Assembly: GCF_020076305.1 (NCBI RefSeq)
Contig: NZ_JAIQXE010000002.1
Span: 310,001-374,000, forward strand
DNA length: 64,000 bases
Reading direction: 5' to 3'
From: Flavihumibacter profundi
GTDB lineage: Bacteria > Bacteroidota > Bacteroidia > Chitinophagales > Chitinophagaceae
Part shown: positions 27,721 through 36,279 of the stretch, in pieces
How positions within the stretch are numbered: position 1 is the stretch's first letter
How the letters are laid out: every line of letters starts with the position of its first letter
Translations under genes and position numbers: made by a program
The notes under the pieces: model-generated
Database searches by the model: none
Told to the model about the DNA's origin: nothing
What the model saw: the letters and a program-made list of their open reading frames with translations, nothing else

Positions 27721-29985
27721 ATGAAGAGAACAATTCAGCCCGCGTTAATTCTTTTTTTCCTGTATTGTATAAATCCGGTTGCACTGTTTTCCCAGGATTT
27801 ACAGCGAATAAACCTGGTACCGCAACCACAGGTTGTTGTTGAAAAGAAAGGATCTTTTCTTTGGTCAGAGAACACACCGGTATATGCAGAACCTGTATTC
27901 CAGGAATTGGCGAAGTTGTTTGCCATGCAGGCTTCTCTTTCACTACCGCGTCCATATAACCGCAATCTTAAATCGAATACGCATTGCATTATTTTCCGTA
28001 AGCAAAAATTTACTGATACCAGTAGTGCTGAAGCATATAAACTGGTTATCACACCTCAACAGGTTCAAATCCTGGCTGCGAATGAGCAGGGTATGCTCAG
28101 GGCGATGTTCACCCTTTTGCAGTTGCAGCTTTTACAAACAGAAAAGACCCTGGTTCCTTGTGGTGAAATTACCGATGCGCCCCGTTTCCTTTACCGTGGG
28201 CTCCACCTTGATGTGTCGCGAAATTTTTTCCCGATTCCTGTCCTGGAAAAACTGCTCGATATGATGGCTTTGTATAAACTCAACACCTTCCACTGGCATT
28301 TGACCGACGGACCAGGCTGGCGCCTGGAGATAAAGAAATATCCGCAGCTTACAAAAAAAGCAGCATGGCGCACAAAGAATAGCTGGAAAGAATGGTGGAA
28401 TTCCGATAGGCTTTACTCGGCAGAAGGCGCAGCTGATGCTTACGGCGGCTATTATACGCAGGAAGAAGCGAAAGAACTGGTAAGCTATGCTGCTAAACGC
28501 GGAATAACCATTATCCCCGAAATTGAAATGCCTGGTCACTCCGAAGAAGTATTGGCTGTTTTTCCCAACCTGGCCTGCTCCGGCAAGCCTTATACCCAAA
28601 GCGAATTTTGCATTGGCAACGATAGCACTTTCCTTTTTATGGAAGATGTCTTAACTGAAGTGATGCAGGTTTTCCCTTCTTCGTATATCCATATTGGTGG
28701 TGATGAAGCCGGTAAGGAGTCATGGAAAAATTGTCCCAAATGCCAGGCGCGCATAAGCAGTGAAAACCTTAAAGATGAACATGAATTACAGAGTTATGCC
28801 ATAAAGAGAATGGATAAATTCCTGTCCGACCATGGAAGGAAATTATTGGGTTGGGATGAAATACTGGAAGGCGGGTTATCGCCCGGCGCTACAGTAATGA
28901 GCTGGCGCGGGGAAGCGGGTGGTATAGCGGCGGCTAAAGCAGGTCACGATGTTATAATGACGCCCGGCGGTTATTGTTACTTCGACAATTACCAGTCAAA
29001 TCCGGCAACTCAACCTGAAGCCATTGGCGGTTATTTGCCCATTTCTAAAGTATATAGCTACGACCCTGTGCCTGCTGAATTGACCGCTGATGAGGCCCGG
29101 CATATTTTGGGTGTCCAGGCTAATACATGGACGGAATATATTCCAACTGCAGAGCACCTTGAATACATGATTTTTCCCCGGTTTCTGGCCCTGGCTGAAA
29201 TAGGCTGGAGCAGCAAAAACCAAAAAGACTGGACGAATTTTCAAGGCCGGCTGCAACAGCATTACCTGTTGTTACAACGCAAATCCATTAATTATTACCG
29301 GCCCCAGCCAACACTTGAAATCAATTCAGTGGCTGACACTGTTTCCAGGCTTAGTCGTGTAAGTATTTCTTCAGAACAGTATAAACCTGAAATTCACTTT
29401 ACTACAAATGGCAGCGACCCGGTAAAAAGCAGCCCGATTTATATGGGCCCGGTTGATGTGAAAGGAATTGCCACCATAAAGGCAGCTATCCTTAATCCGG
29501 TTACAGGAAAAATGGGACCGGTAATGGCGCACCAGACAGCCTACCATAAAGCAATTGGCGCGCAAATAACCTATAACCTGCCTTTCAGTAACAGTTACCC
29601 GGCTCAACAGGAATATACCCTTGTAAATGGCCAGACAGGTTCATTTACTTACGGTGACGGGCAGTGGCAGGGGTTTGAGGGAATAGATATGGATATCACC
29701 CTTGAACTGAAGCAATTGACCGATGTTAAAAAGATAGCGGTCAATTTTATGCAGATTACGGGTCCGGGTGTATTTATGCCAAACTATGTGGAATATAGCT
29801 GGTCTAAAAACGGGAAAGACTATAGCGCCCCGGTTCGCATAATGAATACGGTACCTGATACGGAATCCAAACTGGTTATCAAGCCATTTGAAGTGATGGT
29901 AAATCGCCAGGCCAAATACATTCGCATCAAAGCGCAGAATGATAAGCACGGCTTTTTATTTGCTGATGAAGTGCTGGTGTACTGA
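27721..29985 (+). CDS. Beta-N-acetylhexosaminidase (GH20)
   Basis: This 754-aa secreted enzyme (signal peptide ends near LFSQ) has a GH20b N-terminal domain (about 25-155), then the GH20 barrel with NTFHWHLTDGPGW and the catalytic pair Asp328-Glu329 in HIGGDEAG. After about 530 a chitobiase C-terminal-like domain (IHFTTNGSDPVKSS) and an F5/8-type beta sandwich follow. It removes terminal GlcNAc or GalNAc from chitooligosaccharides or glycans. Its 3' end overlaps the convergent glucose-dehydrogenase gene by 30 bp. It is probably co-transcribed with the upstream GH32-type gene. Confidence 0.93.
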   Translation: MKRTIQPALILFFLYCINPVALFSQDLQRINLVPQPQVVVEKKGSFLWSENTPVYAEPVFQELAKLFAMQASLSLPRPYNRNLKSNTHCIIFRKQKFTDTSSAEAYKLVITPQQVQILAANEQGMLRAMFTLLQLQLLQTEKTLVPCGEITDAPRFLYRGLHLDVSRNFFPIPVLEKLLDMMALYKLNTFHWHLTDGPGWRLEIKKYPQLTKKAAWRTKNSWKEWWNSDRLYSAEGAADAYGGYYTQEEAKELVSYAAKRGITIIPEIEMPGHSEEVLAVFPNLACSGKPYTQSEFCIGNDSTFLFMEDVLTEVMQVFPSSYIHIGGDEAGKESWKNCPKCQARISSENLKDEHELQSYAIKRMDKFLSDHGRKLLGWDEILEGGLSPGATVMSWRGEAGGIAAAKAGHDVIMTPGGYCYFDNYQSNPATQPEAIGGYLPISKVYSYDPVPAELTADEARHILGVQANTWTEYIPTAEHLEYMIFPRFLALAEIGWSSKNQKDWTNFQGRLQQHYLLLQRKSINYYRPQPTLEINSVADTVSRLSRVSISSEQYKPEIHFTTNGSDPVKSSPIYMGPVDVKGIATIKAAILNPVTGKMGPVMAHQTAYHKAIGAQITYNLPFSNSYPAQQEYTLVNGQTGSFTYGDGQWQGFEGIDMDITLELKQLTDVKKIAVNFMQITGPGVFMPNYVEYSWSKNGKDYSAPVRIMNTVPDTESKLVIKPFEVMVNRQAKYIRIKAQNDKHGFLFADEVLVY

Positions 29986-31686
29986 GTATATCTTACCATC
30001 TGGTTTGGTGAGTATATATAATTCACCTTTTGCATCTCTTCCAAAATGTAAATCAACACGATCAGTTTTACAAAGTTCCCTGAGTGTGGTCAGTTTTCCA
30101 TTTAATGAAATTCTCCATTCATAAATGGGGGCTTGTTTTCCCTGCTTCAAATCTGCCATGTTTATATAAAATAACCGGCCTGATGGAATATCCCCAAAAA
30201 GGAATTTCCCTTTTAGTTCAGGCACTTCACATCCCCAGTATTCATAACCACCGGAAATTGCAGCAGCCCCGCCATTGTGGTCATATTCCGCAACGGGGTA
30301 AGTGACATGGAAGCTGCTGTCATTCGCAGGAAGCGGGTAAACTTTTGCCCAATCCACATCCGGTTCTACCATAAAATTGCCTTCCCTTATTGGCCAGCCG
30401 AAATCCTGCCCCGGCTTTACCATATTTATAGATTCAATATTTGCGCCACCGATATTGCTGGCTATAAGTTCACCGGATTTTGTCCAGGTGATCCGGTGCG
30501 GGTTCCTGAATCCGTAGGCATAAATCTCCCGCAGGGAATGATTGCCCTCTGATTTTGCATAAGGGTTGTCCTGTGGAATGCCATATTTCCCATTCACGCT
30601 ATTGTTACCCCTTGGGTTTATCCGGATGATTGTTCCCAATATCCTGTCCCTCCTGTGTATCAGGAATGGATAGCCTTCATCAACACTTCCACCATCACCA
30701 ACACCTATATACAAAAGGCCATAATCTTTATCACCTGGTTTCGATAATGGATTGAAGGTTATTTCCTGGACCCCATGCATAACCGTTACCATATTTATCC
30801 GCAGTAACTCGCGGCTTTTTCCGGAAAACACAGCCGATTCAGGATGGTCTGTTTTCCATTCTGTCAATACCCATTGCAGGCTTACTTTGATAGAGTCTTC
30901 ATAGTTAAAGTCGGGGTTACCGGAGCCCGGCCTTTCTGTATGTGTAGTGTAAAAAAATCCGTTTTTTGCAAATTCAGGATGGAAGGCAAAGCTGCCAAAT
31001 CCGCTTCCAAGGCCGGATTCATGGATGAATTTGGGCATCCATCTGCGCAGGTCTAAATACACACTGGCCTTATTATTTTGAAGTTTGTACAACTTCCCAC
31101 GGAGGTCTACAACATAATTAGTGCCTGAATTTGACTCAAAGTCCAGTTTTGTAATCCTGGTTAATGGCAATTTCCCACTATCGCTTGATGCAGGAATCTG
31201 TGTAACCAGGTTCAGGTCAACCACAAGGCTGGAAAGGGCGATGCTATCGGGTATTGGATCGGCTAGTGCACTTAGGCCCGATTTGCTCTTTTTTTCAACC
31301 GGCTTTTTATGGGTATGGATAAACGCAACAATCCCGTTGAGCTGGTCATCTGAAAATTGTGCAAAGGAGGGCATCAGCACTTTGTATTTGTGCTGTAACT
31401 GCAGCGCCCTTGCATCGCCTGATTCCACCAGCTTTTTGGGGTCCCTTATGAATTGTTTTATCCAGTCTGCAGGTACATCTGCCGTTAATCCACCCAGTTG
31501 TGGGCCGATACCATTCTGTTTGAAGTTGTGGCAACTGCTGCAGTTTTTATCGAAGGTTCCATCTCCCATGGCAATGATCGCTGAGTCTGTGGAGATGGCA
31601 CTGGTATCTGGTGACTTCCCGGATTTACAGGAAATGAAATTCATAGAGATAAAAGCAAATGTGAGGATCAGGATGCCTTTTTTCAT
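29956..31686 (-). CDS. Cytochrome c-glucose/sorbosone dehydrogenase lipoprotein
   Basis: The start ATG 31686 (576 aa) gives a lipoprotein with Cys20; the frame is open further upstream but without a signal. A class I cytochrome c domain (about 35-120) has haem motif C49-S-S-C52-H53 and a candidate Met ligand in LMPSFAQFSD. The rest (about 150-576) is a six-bladed propeller of the GSDH/PQQ-dependent sugar dehydrogenase family, with VGDGGSVDEGYPF, LGTIIRINPRG and IYAYGFRNPHRI. It should oxidise a sugar and pass electrons to its own haem. PQQ synthesis genes are not in the window, so the cofactor is by family. It is convergent with GH20. Confidence 0.88.
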   Translation of the reverse strand: MKKGILILTFAFISMNFISCKSGKSPDTSAISTDSAIIAMGDGTFDKNCSSCHNFKQNGIGPQLGGLTADVPADWIKQFIRDPKKLVESGDARALQLQHKYKVLMPSFAQFSDDQLNGIVAFIHTHKKPVEKKSKSGLSALADPIPDSIALSSLVVDLNLVTQIPASSDSGKLPLTRITKLDFESNSGTNYVVDLRGKLYKLQNNKASVYLDLRRWMPKFIHESGLGSGFGSFAFHPEFAKNGFFYTTHTERPGSGNPDFNYEDSIKVSLQWVLTEWKTDHPESAVFSGKSRELLRINMVTVMHGVQEITFNPLSKPGDKDYGLLYIGVGDGGSVDEGYPFLIHRRDRILGTIIRINPRGNNSVNGKYGIPQDNPYAKSEGNHSLREIYAYGFRNPHRITWTKSGELIASNIGGANIESINMVKPGQDFGWPIREGNFMVEPDVDWAKVYPLPANDSSFHVTYPVAEYDHNGGAAAISGGYEYWGCEVPELKGKFLFGDIPSGRLFYINMADLKQGKQAPIYEWRISLNGKLTTLRELCKTDRVDLHFGRDAKGELYILTKPDGKIYSVHQHFISK

Positions 31687-31886
31687 GATAGTTGGTTGGT
31701 ACTGCTTGCAGTTGGCAATAAAAATAGGCATTAACCCGCACTCTTCGAACCTTGTACAATATGGACCGTATAATAAAATAATAAGGAATTTGGGCCGCCA
31801 CTTGACTATTGCGCAACAAAGGCCGGTCAAAAACTGACTGTAAAACCCAAAACGGGAATTTATTGTTTAAGGATTTATATTTAATA

Positions 31887-34292
31887 ATGAAAATTCCAGC
31901 CACCTCAAACTTCCAAAGAATAACTGCCGGCATACGGATTTCTTTACTGTTTTTCATACTGCTTATAACCAGATTCCCTGCCGGCGCACAAAGCAACACC
32001 TCCTTACCCCGCAGCACACCCGAAGCGGAAGGGGTTTCTTCAGAAGGCCTGATAAGATTTTTTGATACCCTCCGGCAAAGCAAACATGAGTTCCATAGCC
32101 TGATGATTCTCCGGCATGGCAAAGTGATCGCCGAAGGCTGGTGGAAGCCTTACCAGCCAGACCTGGTCCATACCATGTATTCGGTTAGCAAAAGTTTTAC
32201 AGCTACTGCCATCGGCTTCCTGGTGACGGAAAATAAACTGACTGTGGAAGATAAGGTCATCAGCTTTTTCCCGGATGACCTGCCGGATACCGTTTCAGAT
32301 AACCTGAAAGCCCTCCGGATCCGCGACCTGCTGAGCATGAGTGTGGGTCAGGAAAAAGAACCAACCTGGACAGCTACCAGCGATAATAATTGGGTGAAGG
32401 GATTTTTCAAAACACCTATTCTTTATAGGCCTGGAACAAAGTTTTTATACAACTCACTTGCCACTTATATGCTGTCTGCTATCGTGCAGAAAGTGTCTGG
32501 TGAAAAGGTTATTGATTATTTAGAACCCCGGTTATTTTCACCACTTAATATTAAAGGCATCGATTGGGAAACTGATCCCCGAGGTATCAATACTGGCGGC
32601 TGGGGATTACGGCTGAAGACGGAAGACATGGCAAAATTCGGCCAGCTCTTTTTGCAGAAAGGAAACTGGCAGGGCAAACAAATTATTCCTGCTGCATGGG
32701 TAGAAGAAGCCAGCACGATGAAAATAATGCAGAATCCGGATGCACCCCAGGAAGCGAAAAATAAGAGTGATTGGCTACAAGGGTACTGTTACCAGATGTG
32801 GCGTGGACGGCATAATACCTTCCGCGGGGATGGTGCATTCGGACAATATATCCTGGTAATACCTGATGAAGATGCCGTGGTGATCATTACATCAGAAACT
32901 GCAAACATGCAGGGCGAATTAGACCTGGTTTATGAACACCTGCTTCCTTTGTTTCAACAATCAAACCCACGCGTGAATGGCAAACAACAAAAGCTGCTTA
33001 AAAATAAACTGGCTAACCTGTCAATAAAAACAGGGTCAGGCCTGGCGGATGCTGGTACAGTTTCGCCATCAACTGCAACCATTTCGGGAAAATCATTTGG
33101 CATTGTTTCTATGCAGCGGGGACTGGACAGTATACGTTTCAGTTTCAGTAAAGACATTTGCCATTTACAATTATTTACAGATTCTGCGATGCATGAATTG
33201 AATTTTGGTAATGGCAATTGGTTAAAAGGCATTACTACCCGCAAAGGCCCTTACCTTGTTGCAGGTGCAAAAAATAACCGCCACGAATTACCACCTTCAA
33301 AAGTTGCCGGCAGTTATACTTGGACGGATGACCATACCCTTGAACTTAAACTCCTGTATTACGAGAGCCCGCATACCGAAACACTCCGTTGTATATTCAA
33401 TGGTGATAACATGCAGCTGGAAGATATTTCCAGTTTTGACACTGCCCGTAAGGCCATCTTTAAAACAGTACTGGTAGCGGGCCGCAACCATGCACCCCGG
33501 CTGATCATACGGGGCGATGACATGGGTTATTCCCATTCGGGAAACCTTGCCCTGGAACAATCTTACAGCAATGGTGTTGAAACCAGTATCGAACTCATTG
33601 CCGTTTCGCCCTGGTTCCCTGAAGCTGTGAAATGGCTGGCCGATCATCCGGATATTGAAGTGGGCCTGCATTTTGCCATTACCAGCGAGTGGGATAATAT
33701 CAAATGGCGGCCATTGACCGATGCGCCAAGCCTGCGAAATGCCGACGGCTATTTTTATCCCATGCTTTACCCGAATAAAAATTATCCGAAACAGGCCGTG
33801 ATGGAAAATGCCTGGAAATTGGATGACCTGGAAAAAGAACTACGCGCCCAGATAATCCTCGCAAAAAAATATGTTCCACAACTGAACCATATCTCAGGGC
33901 ATATGGGAAGCATTGGCTTTGATAAAGATGTAACTGCCATGGTCAAGCGCGTGGCAGCCTCCTATGGCTTGCTGGTTGGTGATGGAGGTCCGGATGCGGA
34001 CCATCCGCTTTCATGGTTTTCCGTAAACCTGCACAATAAATCTTCCGGTCAAAAGATCGACGCATTTATTGAAGCGCTTGATAAGATGCAGGAAGGTAAC
34101 ACCTACCTGTTTGTAGAACATCCCGGCATTAATGATGCCGAGTTACAGGCCATCCACCATATCGGTTACGAGAATGTGGCCCAGGACAGGCAGGAAGTTA
34201 CGGATCTGTTCACCAGCGAAAAACTTAAAGAAGCCATCATAAGGAAGGGGATTCAGTTAGTGAGTTACGGACAGGCGATGAAAAATAAATGA
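31887..34292 (+). CDS. Serine hydrolase (beta-lactamase-like) fused to ChbG/YdjC deacetylase
   Basis: ATG 31887 starts a signal peptide (ends near AGAQS), giving 801 aa; the frame is open for 26 codons upstream. Residues about 35-360 are a class C beta-lactamase-related serine hydrolase with Ser99-V-S-Lys102 and Tyr188-N-S190 (the third position of YxN is Ser). A non-catalytic beta domain follows (about 370-525). The last 260 residues are a ChbG/YdjC-type carbohydrate deacetylase: Asp544-Asp545 in RGDDMGYS, GLHFAI and ISGHMG supply metal-ligand positions. This fusion predicts that both act in the same compartment. In E. coli ChbG deacetylates chitooligosaccharides, which fits the adjacent GH20 gene. 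The fusion appears intact with no frameshift. Confidence 0.88.
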   Translation: MKIPATSNFQRITAGIRISLLFFILLITRFPAGAQSNTSLPRSTPEAEGVSSEGLIRFFDTLRQSKHEFHSLMILRHGKVIAEGWWKPYQPDLVHTMYSVSKSFTATAIGFLVTENKLTVEDKVISFFPDDLPDTVSDNLKALRIRDLLSMSVGQEKEPTWTATSDNNWVKGFFKTPILYRPGTKFLYNSLATYMLSAIVQKVSGEKVIDYLEPRLFSPLNIKGIDWETDPRGINTGGWGLRLKTEDMAKFGQLFLQKGNWQGKQIIPAAWVEEASTMKIMQNPDAPQEAKNKSDWLQGYCYQMWRGRHNTFRGDGAFGQYILVIPDEDAVVIITSETANMQGELDLVYEHLLPLFQQSNPRVNGKQQKLLKNKLANLSIKTGSGLADAGTVSPSTATISGKSFGIVSMQRGLDSIRFSFSKDICHLQLFTDSAMHELNFGNGNWLKGITTRKGPYLVAGAKNNRHELPPSKVAGSYTWTDDHTLELKLLYYESPHTETLRCIFNGDNMQLEDISSFDTARKAIFKTVLVAGRNHAPRLIIRGDDMGYSHSGNLALEQSYSNGVETSIELIAVSPWFPEAVKWLADHPDIEVGLHFAITSEWDNIKWRPLTDAPSLRNADGYFYPMLYPNKNYPKQAVMENAWKLDDLEKELRAQIILAKKYVPQLNHISGHMGSIGFDKDVTAMVKRVAASYGLLVGDGGPDADHPLSWFSVNLHNKSSGQKIDAFIEALDKMQEGNTYLFVEHPGINDAELQAIHHIGYENVAQDRQEVTDLFTSEKLKEAIIRKGIQLVSYGQAMKNK

Positions 34293-34320
34293 AGAGAGCA
34301 GGTCGGCCGACCTGCTCTCT
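34293..34320. terminator. Palindromic hairpin between fusion gene and repeat-tailed gene
   Basis: A perfect 28-bp palindrome begins 1 bp after the fusion gene stop. On the plus strand it is followed by a short T run; on the minus strand by a T-rich stretch. It can end transcription from both convergent genes. Confidence 0.75.
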
Positions 34321-34336
34321 TTCTAGTACTGCCTGC

Positions 34337-34834
34337 TTAGTCACGATCGTCCCTGTCCCTGTGGCCATTATGTTTTCCATTATCATGGTGCTCATACCTG
34401 GAGTACCTGTCATCGCGCTCGTACCTGTCATCACGGTCATAGTGACGGTCACGATCATAATGGTCATCCCGGTCATAGCGACCATCATAGCCCCTGTAGT
34501 GTCCATACTGCCTCCGGTAATAATCACAACGCTGGTATGGCGCAGGATCATTAATCACAACCTTATACCCACGGTAAAGGTCATACGAACGATAAGGAGC
34601 CGGCAGGCATGCTGCAAATACCCAGCGCCCACCATTCAAATAAACAAACTGCCTGCGCGGTACATTATAATAAACATCTATATCGGGCATATAATAATAT
34701 TCGGCATAATCATAACCTGCAGGCCCCCACTGCGGCTGCATGCCGATATTAACATGAACATTAACCTGCGCCTGTCCAGGTTCTGCCAGCTGTAAAAGAC
34801 CAAGGACTGTAACTGTTATGAATAGGTGTTTCAT
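34337..34834 (-). CDS. Secreted protein with Tyr/Asp/Arg repeat tail
   Basis: This 165-aa protein has a signal peptide (ends near GQAQ), a Tyr-rich central part (about 35-115) containing YYYMPDIDVYYNVP and a VYLNGGRWVF segment, and a C-terminal tail of about 50 residues made only of Tyr, Asp, Arg, His and a few others in short repeats (YDRDD units). The tail is encoded by visible tandem DNA repeats around 34390-34490. Similar small proteins occur in Chitinophagaceae; function unknown. The alternative frame on the opposite strand is a shadow produced by the repeats. Confidence 0.75.
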   Translation of the reverse strand: MKHLFITVTVLGLLQLAEPGQAQVNVHVNIGMQPQWGPAGYDYAEYYYMPDIDVYYNVPRRQFVYLNGGRWVFAACLPAPYRSYDLYRGYKVVINDPAPYQRCDYYRRQYGHYRGYDGRYDRDDHYDRDRHYDRDDRYERDDRYSRYEHHDNGKHNGHRDRDDRD

Positions 34835-34916
34835 ATGGTATGTTTATACCTAAGAGCTTAAAACAGGCCTATAGTTTAAAAGGGAATTGTTAGGATATTC
34901 ATAATATGCCCGAAAC

Positions 34917-35750
34917 TTATCTCACGCCCTTTTTCTTCAGGTAATCTGTAAGCAGTTTGGGGTGATCAGTTTGTAAGCCAGCCAAACCTTTTGAAAGTGC
35001 AACATTCCACTCTTCCGGGCCTTCATGTGGAGATTGAATATCGGGCCATACTGGAACATTTTTTGCTGCCGCTGCTTTAACCATTTCAGGCGTATAATCT
35101 TCATAAGAACCATCCAGGATATTAACGCCGGATGAAGTAATGAAATCCGATAATGCAGTCGCCGATTTAATGGAGTCTGGTAAACTTACCATCAGTGGCA
35201 TTTGTGGTGCTATTGATTTCCATTCCCTGAACTGCTCCTCCGAATTGATATACACCACTACATTTTTCTGCATGCCATATTTTTCAATTAACCGTAAACT
35301 CTTAATGACCGAAGCATCTTTAAAATCGAGGTAGATATTAATTTTCTTATGGCATAGTTCCAGTACCTCGCTGAAGGTTGGTATCGGTTGCTCCTGCCAT
35401 TCCGGATGGCTTTTTTCAATGACCGGCCATTTTTTTAATTCTTCATAAGTCATTTCGCGGACTGCTCCCTTGCCATTGGTCATCCGGTCAATTTTACTGT
35501 CGTGCATAATAACCAGTTCACCATCTTTGGTCGTGCGCAAATCAATTTCAACATAGTCTGCACCGTTTTTTATCGCATTTTTATAAGCTGCCAGTGTATT
35601 TTCCGGGGCTTCGGTATGGTCACCCCTATGCGCTATAACGACAAGCCGGTTTTTGCATTTGGGAATATGTGCTGCCTGGCTGTAAATTTTATTATTGCCG
35701 ATAAGGGTCGTGGCTGTAAGTATAAAGAAGAAAGCAATTCTTTTCATCAT
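34917..35750 (-). CDS. Glycerophosphodiester phosphodiesterase
   Basis: This 277-aa GDPD family protein has a signal peptide (ends near IYSQ) and the family motifs: IAHRGDHTEAPENT near residue 35, VEIDLRTTKDGELVIMHD with metal ligands and the catalytic His in HRGD and HD. A C-terminal LQTDHPKLL segment closes the TIM barrel, as in GlpQ. It splits glycerophosphodiesters into glycerol 3-phosphate and an alcohol in the periplasm. No transporter (GlpT) is adjacent. It is divergent from the efflux operon. Confidence 0.93.
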   Translation of the reverse strand: MMKRIAFFFILTATTLIGNNKIYSQAAHIPKCKNRLVVIAHRGDHTEAPENTLAAYKNAIKNGADYVEIDLRTTKDGELVIMHDSKIDRMTNGKGAVREMTYEELKKWPVIEKSHPEWQEQPIPTFSEVLELCHKKINIYLDFKDASVIKSLRLIEKYGMQKNVVVYINSEEQFREWKSIAPQMPLMVSLPDSIKSATALSDFITSSGVNILDGSYEDYTPEMVKAAAAKNVPVWPDIQSPHEGPEEWNVALSKGLAGLQTDHPKLLTDYLKKKGVR

Positions 35751-35860
35751 AGATTTTTTATTCGCCGCAAGTATAGGCAGGAAAGGCGATATAAGGAAAC
35801 CAGGGTTATTACAATTTTGTTATAACGCTTTTTCATTTACCATCGTTTCCCCTTCCTGAG

Positions 35861-35868
35861 TATATTTG
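35861..35868 (+). promoter_or_regulatory. Possible -7 box for the efflux operon
   Basis: TATATTTG fits TAnnTTTG, with a TTTA-like -33 element about 20 bp upstream. It ends only 7 bp before the ATG at 35876, so transcription would start almost on the start codon and give a nearly leaderless mRNA. Weak support. Confidence 0.3.
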
Positions 35869-35875
35869 CGCCTCA

Positions 35876-36217
35876 ATGGCTAAGTTATTCGCCGTCATAT
35901 TAATCTTTATTAACCTGCAACAGTCCTGCCTGGGCTCGTGGCTGGGCATCATTAACCATGGCCCTGCCATGGCTAAAAGCATGAAATGGATAAACCCGTT
36001 TAATAATGATGCCAGCTCCGGCAGCGAAGACAATAACGAGGACGAGCAGGACATGGCGGAGACCGCTTCCTGCGAAACCGAATACTGCCACTTTTCAGCT
36101 TTGCTGGTGAGCCCGGCAGCCCATGCTGCCCTTTTCAATTCCGCTTTTTCAGAATTACCCCACCCGCTTTTTACAAGTGCTGCGGCCGATATACAGACAC
36201 CGCCTCCGGAAGCCTGA
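35876..36217 (+). CDS. Small exported protein of the efflux operon
   Basis: This 113-aa product has a short hydrophobic N-terminus (about 3-20, probable signal peptide), an acidic middle (EDNNEDEQD near 55) and ends in Pro-rich PPPEA. It precedes the RND adaptor gene by 62 bp on the same strand. Small exported proteins with a PPP end often precede efflux genes in Bacteroidota; none is of known function. Codon composition and the signal-like start favour a real gene, but it is short. Confidence 0.55.
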   Translation: MAKLFAVILIFINLQQSCLGSWLGIINHGPAMAKSMKWINPFNNDASSGSEDNNEDEQDMAETASCETEYCHFSALLVSPAAHAALFNSAFSELPHPLFTSAAADIQTPPPEA

Positions 36218-36279
36218 TGCTTTTACCCCCTATACGGTTGATTTTTATTTTTTCATCACATTGAAGAAAGCAAAGCATC

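Noticed and set aside
31121-31837. Plus-strand open frame of 238 codons
   Set aside because: It lies antisense within the cytochrome c-dehydrogenase gene and upstream region; the minus-strand protein has firm motifs.
31687-31886. N-terminal extensions of the dehydrogenase and fusion genes into the divergent gap
   Set aside because: The extensions have no signal peptide and would overlap each other; the ATGs at 31686 and 31887 each start a proper signal.
34289-34795. Plus-strand open frame of 168 codons
   Set aside because: It is a shadow of the charged repeat tail of the gene at 34337; its Val/Ile/Met repeats arise from the same DNA repeats.
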